This document shows, piece after piece, positions 1-5,706 of a stretch of 7,209 nucleotides of DNA. Under the pieces are notes generated by a model. The model saw only the letters and a program-made list of their open reading frames with translations. It had not been told where the DNA came from and did not search any database. The stretch covers positions 1 through 7,209 of the forward strand of contig JADGOU010000148.1 of NCBI GenBank assembly GCA_017882835.1, read 5' to 3'. How positions within the stretch are numbered: position 1 is the first letter of the stretch; each line of letters opens with the position of its first letter. The DNA comes from Frankiaceae bacterium (GTDB lineage Bacteria; Actinomycetota; Actinomycetes; JADGOU01). The position numbers and the translations under genes are program-made.

Positions 1-84
1 CACGCCGGGACTGCGTGGGGAGGCCCGGCGGTGGCCGGGCCGGTGAACCGTGAACCTCAGCACGCTTCCCTCCGGGTCGCGTAG
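1..84 (+). CDS. tnpB: C-terminal end of a TnpB-like (IS200/IS605 OrfB) protein, partial
   Basis: Reading frame 1 is open from the window edge to a TAG at 82-84 and encodes 27 residues. They include the segment PVNREP, and the tail is rich in Gly, Ala and Pro. Actinobacterial TnpB proteins often end in a disordered tail with an NREP-like motif just before the element's right end. The call rests mainly on what follows: the stop lies a few bases before the hairpin and terminal TCAA typical of IS605-family right ends. TnpB is an RNA-guided DNA endonuclease and an ancestor of Cas12. The RuvC-like and zinc-finger domains would lie left of this window, so whether the gene is intact cannot be judged. 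The tail alone is too short for a sure assignment. Confidence 0.6.
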   Translation, partial: HAGTAWGGPAVAGPVNREPQHASLRVA

Positions 85-121
85 TTGGAATCCCCGTCCT
101 TTCAGGGCGGGAGGATGTCAA
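1..121 (+). mobile_element. Right end of an IS200/IS605-family element
   Basis: Positions 85-121 contain GTTGGAATCCCCGTCC, a short loop, then AGGGCGGGAGGATG and a terminal TCAA at 118-121. This is the conserved right-end layout of many IS605/IS1341-type elements: an imperfect hairpin followed by TCAA, after which TnpA cuts single-stranded DNA. The hairpin pairs 93-100 with 104-111, including one G-U pair. The matching left end, and any tnpA, would lie outside the window. The element boundary is therefore placed after base 121. Confidence 0.72.
1..121 (+). ncRNA. Omega-RNA (reRNA) scaffold at the TnpB right end
   Basis: IS605-type TnpB proteins use a structured RNA that overlaps the 3' end of tnpB and ends at the right end of the element. 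Its guide is then the flanking sequence. Here an 8-bp perfect stem pairs 22-29 with 34-41 around a GGTG loop, a short CGGT/ACCG pairing lies at 41-50, and the right-end hairpin is at 93-111. This order (strong stem, short region able to form a pseudoknot, terminal hairpin, TCAA) fits an omega-RNA scaffold. The 5' end is unknown and may lie left of the window. The guide would begin at 122. Confidence 0.6.
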
Positions 122-206
122 CGAGGCATCCGACAGTTTTCGGCGCGCAGCCGCCGACAGCCGGGCCGCAGGTTACTGATCACAACCCGGGGGGCATATC
201 GGTGCG

Positions 207-737
207 GTGCCTCACCTCCCCAAGACATCCCTCGTTGCCAAGGCCCGGCAGACCGCACAGCACTACTCCTCCGGGGAGGACCGGCCGCTCGGCGCCTACC
301 TCGCCGGGATCGCCATCTACAGCGGACTCACCACCGGCCTCGGTCTGGTGGCCAGGTCCCAGCGCCGGCCACTGCCGACTCCTGCGCCCTTCGAGGTCTT
401 CCTGCTGGCGGCGGCGACGCACAAGCTCACTCGCCTGGTTTCCAAGGAGTCGATTACCAGCGCCATCCGGGCGCCGTTCACGGAGTACAAGGGGGTGGCG
501 GGTCCGGCGGAGTTGACGGAGGAGGTGCGTGGCGAGGGCGTGCGGCACGCGGTCGGTGAACTCGTCACCTGCCCGTTCTGCCTGGCGCAGTGGACCGCGA
601 CCGGCTTCACCTACGGACTGATCTTCGCCCCGCAGGCGACCAGGCTGGTCGCCCTGACCCTGACCGCGGTGGCCGGGTCGGACTGGCTTCAGCTCGGCTA
701 CACCTGGGCGCAGCACAAAGCCAAAGCCAAGGGCTGA
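207..737 (+). CDS. DUF1360 family membrane protein
   Basis: A 176-residue protein that I recognise as DUF1360 (PF07098). Supporting segments are THKLTRLVSKE near residues 71-81, the APF-TEY segment at 89-94, and GELVTCPFCLAQW at 117-129, where two Cys (122 and 125) lie in a CPFC motif. Hydrophobic stretches at about 27-49, 62-77, 126-141 and 143-160 suggest a small integral membrane protein. The C-terminus is basic (KAKAKG) and probably cytoplasmic. The molecular role of this family is not known; members also occur in Bacillus. The GTG at 207 is the first usable start after an in-frame TGA at 177-179. A G-run at 189-194 is only a weak ribosome site, so the start is uncertain. The gene lies alone, 85 bases after the IS605 end, and is followed by a hairpin terminator. 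Confidence 0.85.
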   Translation: MPHLPKTSLVAKARQTAQHYSSGEDRPLGAYLAGIAIYSGLTTGLGLVARSQRRPLPTPAPFEVFLLAAATHKLTRLVSKESITSAIRAPFTEYKGVAGPAELTEEVRGEGVRHAVGELVTCPFCLAQWTATGFTYGLIFAPQATRLVALTLTAVAGSDWLQLGYTWAQHKAKAKG

Positions 738-768
738 CCGCACGACCTTTCCGCGCCCGAACGGGCCC

Positions 769-790
769 GCCCGCCACCAGGTGGGCGGGC
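769..790 (+). terminator. Hairpin terminator after the DUF1360 gene
   Basis: GCCCGCC at 769-775 pairs with GGCGGGC at 784-790. Two more pairs (776-777 with 781-782) form past a one-base bulge at 783, closing a 3-base loop. It lies 31 bases after the DUF1360 stop. There is no T-run, which is common for actinomycete terminators. Confidence 0.5.
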
Positions 791-1000
791 TCTCGGCGTA
801 CTGCCCTAGATCGACCCACTGAACGTGTCACATGACCCCGGGCTGCCACTGCGGAAGCCGGTCGTTACCCACTTCTGCCGCTGAGCCGACGACCCCACGG
901 TGCCCAACCCGGCACCGACCAGAGCCGCGCCGCGCCCGAATCCCCGCCACCTCGGGCGTACTCGATCTGCCCGGTAGTCGGTCGCGACATCCGTGATCGC

Positions 1001-1006
1001 TAGGCT
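1001..1006 (+). promoter_or_regulatory. Candidate -10 box (TAGGCT) for the TIGR00300 gene
   Basis: TAGGCT fits the actinobacterial TANNNT pattern for the main sigma factor. It would start transcription near 1012-1014, giving a leader of about 37 bases before the GTG at 1050. The -35 region around 977-983 (GTCGGTC) is a poor match to TTGAC, so this is only a candidate. Confidence 0.3.
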
Positions 1007-1037
1007 GCCGGCACTGGACAAATACCGATGCACCCGC

Positions 1038-1043
1038 AAGGAG
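1038..1043 (+). promoter_or_regulatory. Ribosome binding site AAGGAG that fixes the start at 1050
   Basis: A full AAGGAG lies six bases before the GTG at 1050. The upstream in-frame ATG at 993 would put the candidate -10 box inside the gene, and the extra 19 residues do not match the family. The GTG at 1050 is therefore preferred. Confidence 0.75.
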
Positions 1044-1049
1044 CCAACA

Positions 1050-2294
1050 GTGCCGGTCAGCGAGACGGTCGAGATCAGCGGGCACCTCATGGACACCGGC
1101 GTGCTCGCGCTGGTGCTCGACGACGTGTTGGAGTACGGCGGGGACTACGTCATCGACCGGTTCGACGTCGGCCGCACCGCCGAGGACGAGTCGCACGTCG
1201 TGGTGACGGTCCGCCACGACGACGACGAGTCGCTGCAGCGACTGCTGATGCGGCTACAGGCACACGGCATGAACGCGGTCGATCCCGGCGAGGCGGTGAT
1301 TCGACGGGCAGAGCGGGACGGCGTCTTCCCGGACAACTTCTACGCGACCACCAACCTGGAGACGGTGGTGCGACTGGGCGGTCACTGGGTGCCGGTGGAC
1401 AGCCCGGAGATGAACTGCGGGCTGAAGGTGGTCGACAGCCGGGTGCAGACCGTGCCGGTGAGCGACGTCCGGGCCGGTGACCAGGTCGTCTGCGGCGCCG
1501 CTGGAGTCAAGGTCGTGCTGCCGGTGCACGAGCGTTCCACCCGGGCGGACAGCGCGTTCGCCGTCGCGGACTCCGCCGGACATAGCGATCAAGCGCCGGC
1601 CTCGCTGGTCCGCCAGATAGCCGCCCGGATGCGCGAGGTTAAGGACGACGGGGGTCGCATCCTGTGGGTGGCCGGTCCGGCGGTGGTCCACACCGGCGGC
1701 TGCCCGGCCCTGGTCACCCTGGTGGAGGCCGGGTACGTCGACGTGCTCTTCGCCGGCAACGCGCTGGCCACTCGCGACATCGAGGCGGCCATGCTGGGCA
1801 GGTTGCCCGCAGTCGACCTCTCCCGGGCAGCGGAGGTGGACCATGGTCACGAACACCACATCCGGGCGATCAACGCGATCCGCAAGGCCGGCTCGATCGT
1901 CGGCGCCGTCGAGCAGGGTCTGCTCACCAGTGGGATCATGCATGCGCTGGTCCGCAAGGGCGCTCGCTTCGTCCTCGTCGGTTCGGTGCGCGACGACGGC
2001 CCCCTGCCGGACGTCCACACCGACGTCGTCGAGGGCCAGCGCGCCATGCGGATGGAGCTGCGCGGTGTCGGGCTGACCGTCATGGTCGCCACGAGACTGC
2101 ACTCCATCGCCACCGGCAACATCCTGCCGGCCTCGGTGCCCCTGGTCTGCGTCGACATCAACCCGGCGACGGTGACCCGGCTCGCCGAGCGCGTCTCCGG
2201 CCATGGGGTGGGGATCGTCACCGACACCGGGCTCTTCCTCGAGCAGCTGGTGCGCGAGCTCATCCCGTCGTACGGCGCGGCCGCCGTCGGCTGA
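1050..2294 (+). CDS. TIGR00300 (LOR/SDH) family protein, possible ornithine cyclodeaminase
   Basis: A 414-residue protein that I recognise as the TIGR00300 'LOR/SDH bifunctional enzyme conserved domain' family. Landmarks, numbered from the GTG at 1050: SGHLMDTGVL near 10-19, the MNCG segment at 121-124, VAGPAVVHTGGCPAL near 207-221, LFAGNALATRDIE at 233-245, GHEHHIRAINAIRKAGS at 266-282, VEQGLLTSGIM at 287-297, GSVRDDGPLPDVHTDVVE at 311-328, and VDINPATVTRLA at 368-379. The order and spacing look complete. Methanococcus MMP1218 and the C-terminal half of cyanobacterial AgrE/ArgZ belong to this group and convert ornithine to proline and ammonia, using NAD as cofactor. The arginine dihydrolase half of AgrE is absent here. 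Activity in this organism is inference. The gene stands alone and converges on the EEP gene. Confidence 0.85.
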   Translation: MPVSETVEISGHLMDTGVLALVLDDVLEYGGDYVIDRFDVGRTAEDESHVVVTVRHDDDESLQRLLMRLQAHGMNAVDPGEAVIRRAERDGVFPDNFYATTNLETVVRLGGHWVPVDSPEMNCGLKVVDSRVQTVPVSDVRAGDQVVCGAAGVKVVLPVHERSTRADSAFAVADSAGHSDQAPASLVRQIAARMREVKDDGGRILWVAGPAVVHTGGCPALVTLVEAGYVDVLFAGNALATRDIEAAMLGRLPAVDLSRAAEVDHGHEHHIRAINAIRKAGSIVGAVEQGLLTSGIMHALVRKGARFVLVGSVRDDGPLPDVHTDVVEGQRAMRMELRGVGLTVMVATRLHSIATGNILPASVPLVCVDINPATVTRLAERVSGHGVGIVTDTGLFLEQLVRELIPSYGAAAVG

Positions 2295-2298
2295 GCAG

Positions 2299-2325
2299 CC
2301 GGCCCAAGCGGGGGCCGCGGGCCGG
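2299..2325. terminator. Shared hairpin between convergent genes
   Basis: CCGGCCC at 2299-2305 and GGGCCGG at 2319-2325 form a perfect 7-bp stem with a 13-base loop. The hairpin fills the 33-base gap between the stop at 2294 and the opposing stop at 2328, so it could end transcription in both directions. No T-run is present on either strand. Confidence 0.5.
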
Positions 2326-2327
2326 AC

Positions 2328-3053
2328 TCAGCGGGAGCGCAGCACCGCCAGAATGGGCCGGTGGTCGCTGGCACCTTCGACGCCCGCCACGTCCGGGACC
2401 GCGCAGGACAGAACCTCCAGGCGGGGGTCGACGAAGATCCCGTCGATGCGGCGGCTGGGCGCACCGGCCGGGAAGGTCGGGCCGCCGCCGGCCGGCGCCA
2501 CGGCGTAGCCGTCCTGGCACCGGTCGGCCAGGACGCGCCAGGCGGGCTCGGTCGGTTCCTCGTTGACGTCGCCGGCGAGGATGACCGGGGCGTCGAAGCG
2601 CGCCAGCTCCGCCAGCACCTCGTCGACGTGACGTCGCCGCTCGGCCGCGTCCAGACCGAGGTGCATCGCGGCGACCGTGACTCGCAGGCCGGGCACCGCG
2701 ACGACCGCAACCGCCAGCCCGCGCTGATGTTGGCCCGGCGTCTTGCTCAGCAGCAGGTCCCGGCTGGTCTCGACCCGGACCCGCAAGGCCGCCAGCAGCA
2801 GCATGGCTCCGGCCGGACGACCGCCGGTGACCACGACCAGGCCGCTTTCCCGGGCGAGCGCCGCGCACTTCGCCCGCCACCTGAACAACCGCGGCGCCTC
2901 CTGAACGCAGACCACGTCCGGCCGGCAGAACTTGATCACCTCAGCGACGGCTCGCGCGTCATCGCGCAGTGACCGCACGTTGTAGGCGAGCACCCGCAAC
3001 GTGCCTGCGGGCTCAGTCACAAGACGGGCTCGGTCACCATCGGGCTCAGTCAC
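2328..3053 (-). CDS. Endonuclease/exonuclease/phosphatase (EEP) family protein
   Basis: A 241-residue protein with the full EEP (DNase I-like) active-site set: LAYNVRSL with Asn25, CVQEAPR with Glu52, AAMHLG with His131, LAGDVNEEP with Asp162 and Asn164, RRIDGIF with Asp204, and the terminal ASDHRP with Asp230 and His231. These enzymes are metal-dependent phosphodiesterases or phosphatases acting on nucleic acids, phosphoinositides or sphingolipids. The substrate cannot be told here. There is no signal peptide or membrane segment, so it is probably cytoplasmic. Two in-frame GTG starts, at 3053 and 3020, both lie inside a 16-bp tandem repeat. Neither has a clear ribosome site. The EEP fold begins after both, so either would give a working protein. 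It follows the glucokinase by 12 bases and is probably translationally coupled to it. Confidence 0.85.
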   Translation of the reverse strand: MTEPDGDRARLVTEPAGTLRVLAYNVRSLRDDARAVAEVIKFCRPDVVCVQEAPRLFRWRAKCAALARESGLVVVTGGRPAGAMLLLAALRVRVETSRDLLLSKTPGQHQRGLAVAVVAVPGLRVTVAAMHLGLDAAERRRHVDEVLAELARFDAPVILAGDVNEEPTEPAWRVLADRCQDGYAVAPAGGGPTFPAGAPSRRIDGIFVDPRLEVLSCAVPDVAGVEGASDHRPILAVLRSR

Positions 3054-3072
3054 AATCGGGCTCAGTCACAAC
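3008..3072. repeat. 16-17 bp tandem repeat, 4 copies, across the glk/EEP junction
   Basis: Units on the + strand are 3008-3024 (17 bp), 3025-3040, 3041-3056 and 3057-3072, with consensus CGGGCTCAGTCACAAT. The unit at 3025 differs at two internal positions (CTCGGTCACC). On the coding (-) strand every unit carries a GTG, followed in three of them by an overlapping TGA (GTGA). The glucokinase stop at 3066-3068 is one of these. Confidence 0.9.
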
Positions 3073-4013
3073 ACGGAACGAGCCAGGTCCGCCGCCCCCA
3101 CCAGCCCGGCCTCCTGGCCCAGCTCGGCCAGGCAGATATCCGCGATCGGTCGGTGCCCGCGGCCGGTCAGGGACTCGGCGTACGCCGCCCGGGTCGGCAC
3201 CAGCAGCAGGTCGCCGGCCGTGGAGACCCCGCCGCCGACGATGAAGCGACCGGGGTCCAGGACCGCCGCGAGATCCGCCATACCCACTCCCAGCCACCGG
3301 CCGACCTCGGCGAAGCACTCCAGCGCCGCCGGGTCCCCCTCGCGGGCGGCAGCGGTCACCTCCGGGCCCTCGATGTCTTCCGCCCGGCCGTCCGCGAGCT
3401 GCAACAGTCGTCCGGCCCGGGCCGGCCAAACCGACGCCAACTCGCGGGCCTCGTGCACCAGCGCGCGGCCGCTGCCGTACTGCTCCCAGCACCCGCGATT
3501 GCCACAGCCGCAGCGGCGACCGTGCGGCTTCATCTGAATGTGGCCGATCTCGGCGGCGATCCCCCACCGGCCGCGGTGCAGCCGCCCGTCGAGCACGATG
3601 CCGCCGCCGATGCCGGTACCGACCGTGAGCCCCAACAGGTTTTCCTCGCCGCGGCCGGCACCGAAGCGGTACTCCCCCCACGCCATCGCGTTGGCGTCGT
3701 TCTCCACGACGGTTGGCAGGCCGACCCGCACTTCGACCTTGGCCTTCAGCGGCTCGTCCCGCCAGGCCAGGTTCGGAGCGAAGCGCACGGTCCCGCCACC
3801 GGGCTCGATGAAGCCGGCGGCGCCGATCCCCACCGCCGCCACCGAATGGGCGGCCCGCAGCGTGTCCACGACCTCGGCGATGGCGTCGGCCGTCCGGTCA
3901 ACCGAGGTGCTCGGGGTGCCCCGCTTGAGCTGGGCCAGGATGCGACCGTCCTCGTCGACGACCCCGGCCGCGACCTTGGTGCCGCCGACGTCCACGCCGA
4001 TGGTGAGTGCCAC
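3066..4013 (-). CDS. glk: ROK family glucokinase
   Basis: A 315-residue cytoplasmic sugar kinase that phosphorylates glucose with ATP to glucose-6-phosphate (EC 2.7.1.2). It has the N-terminal phosphate loop DVGGTK at 8-13, VENDANAMAWGE at 103-114 with catalytic Asp106, and GTGIGGG at 132-138. The sugar and zinc site is EIGHIQ at 155-160 followed by CGCGNRGCWE at 168-177, giving His158, Cys168, Cys170 and Cys175. Length and motifs match actinobacterial ROK glucokinases. ROK repressors are excluded because there is no N-terminal DNA-binding domain. The GTG start at 4013 has AAGGAG at 4018-4023 (- strand), four bases upstream. In streptomycetes this kinase (GlkA) is also central to glucose repression; whether that holds here is unknown. 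Confidence 0.92.
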   Translation of the reverse strand: MALTIGVDVGGTKVAAGVVDEDGRILAQLKRGTPSTSVDRTADAIAEVVDTLRAAHSVAAVGIGAAGFIEPGGGTVRFAPNLAWRDEPLKAKVEVRVGLPTVVENDANAMAWGEYRFGAGRGEENLLGLTVGTGIGGGIVLDGRLHRGRWGIAAEIGHIQMKPHGRRCGCGNRGCWEQYGSGRALVHEARELASVWPARAGRLLQLADGRAEDIEGPEVTAAAREGDPAALECFAEVGRWLGVGMADLAAVLDPGRFIVGGGVSTAGDLLLVPTRAAYAESLTGRGHRPIADICLAELGQEAGLVGAADLARSVL

Positions 4014-4017
4014 GCTG

Positions 4018-4023
4018 CTCCTT
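4018..4023 (-). promoter_or_regulatory. Ribosome binding site for the glucokinase
   Basis: AAGGAG on the - strand, four bases before the GTG at 4013. It overlaps an in-frame TAA at 4022-4024 that would end a read-through extension of the upstream small gene. Confidence 0.7.
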
Positions 4024-4093
4024 ACTCGATGTGCTCCGGCTCGATGACCGGCTGGGGTGGTTGCCCAGGGTGCTGGTCGTACGCCGCGACGGT

Positions 4094-4115
4094 CTCGCTA
4101 CGTGCTCGCTACGTG
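4094..4115. repeat. 11-bp perfect tandem duplication at the end of the DUF5304-like gene
   Basis: CTCGCTACGTG occurs twice in a row, at 4094-4104 and 4105-4115 (+ strand). On the - strand the TAG stop of the small gene (4109-4111) lies within the first copy read. The second copy repeats TAG out of frame. Confidence 0.9.
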
Positions 4116-4447
4116 ACGGTGATGTGTTCTACCGGGGCCGCCGGCCGACTGGCCCACTCCCGTTCCTGCCGTTCGATCATGCTGCGGGCTGCGGTGAGCA
4201 ACGCCGTACCGGCCTCCAGCAGGCCCTCGACGGTCTCCGGCTTGACCCCGCGTGCCAGCGCCAGCAGCTGGCACACCGGACAGCGCCGGCACTCCGCGCT
4301 GGCGTCCGCGCCGGCCCCGAACAAGTGCCCGAGCGGTCCGGCGACCGACTCGTCCCCGGCCCGGGCGGCGCGCACCCAGGTCTGCACCGCCTCGACTAGC
4401 TTGGCCGCTTCCTCGGCGATGCTGCCCACTCCGGCGGCGTCAGTCAT
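4109..4447 (-). CDS. DUF5304-like small protein with CxxCxxC motif
   Basis: A 112-residue soluble protein. An N-terminal helix (EEAAKLVEAVQTWV, residues 12-25) resembles the start of the DUF5304 domain. A CRRCPVCQLLALARG segment (53-67) holds Cys53, Cys56 and Cys59, and a second amphipathic helix at about 71-98 ends in ERQEREW. Position and style match the small DUF5304-type genes found just upstream of glucokinase in actinomycetes. In Streptomyces coelicolor the neighbouring gene SCO2127 has been linked to glucose repression, but I cannot establish orthology. The ATG at 4447 overlaps the arsA stop as ATGA, which argues for translational coupling and against the longer upstream start at 4525. 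The three Cys could bind a metal; this is inference. The function is unknown. Confidence 0.72.
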   Translation of the reverse strand: MTDAAGVGSIAEEAAKLVEAVQTWVRAARAGDESVAGPLGHLFGAGADASAECRRCPVCQLLALARGVKPETVEGLLEAGTALLTAARSMIERQEREWASRPAAPVEHITVT

Positions 4448-5628
4448 CGCATCCACAGCTCCGGGTTGGGGGCGAAGGCCACGTGCAGCCGGCCGGCCCG
4501 CAGCCGCGCCCCGGTCACGTCGCAACGCCGCAGCGCGCTGGGCAGCGTCAGCACCCGTCGGTGCGCACCCACGGTAAGCACCAGCTCGTCACCGGTACAG
4601 GACAGGTCGACCGCTGCCCGGTCGGCGAGCGGCAGCGCGATGGCGAGCTCGAAGCCGGACTCGGTGCGGGTCACCTCCACCAGGTCCGTCGCGGCGGCGA
4701 GCCCAAGCGGGTCGGTCTCGCCGTACGCCTCGGCCGCGAACGCACCCAGCGCGGCGACGCCGACCGGCTCGGCAGCCCGGTACGGCGCGATGTGCACCGG
4801 CAGCGGAGCGAAGTCCGCCCGCACCTGTGCCAGCTGCGCGCTCTGGGCGGCGACCCACCCGGCGCGCCACGGATCGGACCCGCCGGCTGGAAACACCCGG
4901 TTCGCCAGCACGCCGTCCACCCGGTAGCCGTAGAGGCTCAGGCTGGTCAGCGTCCGACGGGCCTCGGCGACGACGACCGCCTCCGGTGTCAACACCAGCC
5001 GGACCGAGGCAGTGGCGGGGTCGGTGAGCACCGTGCGCACCTCGGTCAGCATCCGATGTAGCCGCTCGACGGCCTCGAACAGCCGCTCCGGCGGCGCCGG
5101 CAGACCGGCCACTCGGCTCAGCACCGGCCGCACCGAGCGCACCACCCGCCGCTGCATCGGAAACAGCCGCTCGACGTACCAGCCCAGGGCCTCCGGCAGC
5201 GCCAGCAAGCGCAGCGTCTCCGCAGTCGGCGCGCAGTCGACGATCACCACGTCCCAGCGGCCGGAGGCGACCTGGTTGCGGACCTCCAGCAGCGCGAGGA
5301 CCTCCTCGGCGCCGGGGAGCACGGTCAACTCTTCGGCCTGCATGGTGTCCACGCCGGCGCGTGCCAGGACCGTGAGCAGGTAGGACTGCACCTCGCGCCA
5401 GGTCTGCTCGAAGCGCAGCTGCGCGTCAACCTGCATGCCGTAGAGGCCGGTGTCGACCTCGGTGGGCTCGCTGCCCAGCGGTACGGCGAAAGCGTCGGCC
5501 AGCGAGTGTGCCGGATCGGTGGAGACCACCAGGGTCTTGCGCCCGACCCCGGCCGCGAACGTGGCCGTCGCCGCGGACGCGGTCGTCTTCCCGACCCCGC
5601 CCTTGCCGGTGAACAGCAGCACACGCAC
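4444..5628 (-). CDS. ArsA/GET3-type ATPase with C-terminal HSP20-like domain
   Basis: A 394-residue protein with the deviant Walker A motif GKGGVGKTT at 8-16, the switch STDPAHSLADAF at 36-47, and IVDCAPTAETLRLL at 129-142. This places it in the ArsA/Get3 family of the SIMIBI ATPases, which work as nucleotide-driven dimers. Residues from about 314 to the end (ESGFELAIALPL, then LVLTVGAHRRVL) form the beta-rich ArsA_HSP20 domain typical of actinobacterial and chloroflexal members. It is a single ATPase half, not the double ArsA of arsenic efflux operons, and no arsB or arsR is nearby, so a role in arsenic export is unlikely. The client is unknown. The GTG start has GAGG at 5636-5639 (- strand), seven bases upstream, directly after a triple tandem repeat. 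Its end overlaps the next start by 4 bases. Confidence 0.88.
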   Translation of the reverse strand: MRVLLFTGKGGVGKTTASAATATFAAGVGRKTLVVSTDPAHSLADAFAVPLGSEPTEVDTGLYGMQVDAQLRFEQTWREVQSYLLTVLARAGVDTMQAEELTVLPGAEEVLALLEVRNQVASGRWDVVIVDCAPTAETLRLLALPEALGWYVERLFPMQRRVVRSVRPVLSRVAGLPAPPERLFEAVERLHRMLTEVRTVLTDPATASVRLVLTPEAVVVAEARRTLTSLSLYGYRVDGVLANRVFPAGGSDPWRAGWVAAQSAQLAQVRADFAPLPVHIAPYRAAEPVGVAALGAFAAEAYGETDPLGLAAATDLVEVTRTESGFELAIALPLADRAAVDLSCTGDELVLTVGAHRRVLTLPSALRRCDVTGARLRAGRLHVAFAPNPELWMR

Positions 5629-5640
5629 GGGGCGACCTCG

Positions 5641-5679
5641 GCTTCTCGGGCGGGCTTCTCGGGCGGGCTTCTCGGGCGG
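5641..5679. repeat. 13-bp perfect tandem repeat, 3 copies, before arsA
   Basis: GCTTCTCGGGCGG occurs three times in a row on the + strand (5641-5653, 5654-5666, 5667-5679). On the transcribed strand this gives three copies of CCGCCCGAGAAGC just upstream of the arsA ribosome site at 5636-5639. It fills half of the 78-base gap. Confidence 0.92.
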
Positions 5680-5706
5680 GAATGCCTGGCTATCCAGTCG
5701 TTACGG

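Larger units (their letters stand above)
738..1049. other. 312-base intergenic region
   Basis: Between the DUF1360 stop and the TIGR00300 start I see the hairpin at 769-790, a candidate -10 box at 1001-1006 and the ribosome site at 1038-1043. The middle, about 795-975, holds nothing I can name. A reading frame on the opposite strand (1096-806) overlaps the next gene and looks like nothing I know. I do not count it as a gene. Confidence 0.6.

Noticed and set aside
180..743. 187-codon open frame on the - strand over the DUF1360 gene
   Set aside because: It mirrors a gene with clear family motifs, and its Arg/Gly-rich composition is typical of antisense frames in GC-rich DNA.
806..1096. 96-codon open frame on the - strand in the intergenic region
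   Set aside because: It overlaps the start, ribosome site and candidate promoter of the TIGR00300 gene and has no recognisable motif.
1254..2204. 316-codon open frame opposite the TIGR00300 gene
   Set aside because: Long open antisense frames are expected at this GC content; the + strand frame carries the conserved motifs.
3153..4577. 474-codon open frame on the + strand opposite glucokinase and neighbours
   Set aside because: It spans three confident - strand genes and their junctions and shows no family signature.
4444..5628. Arsenic efflux ATPase of an ars operon
   Set aside because: It is a single ATPase half with an HSP20-like tail, and no arsR, arsB or arsD is nearby; the family name reflects fold only.
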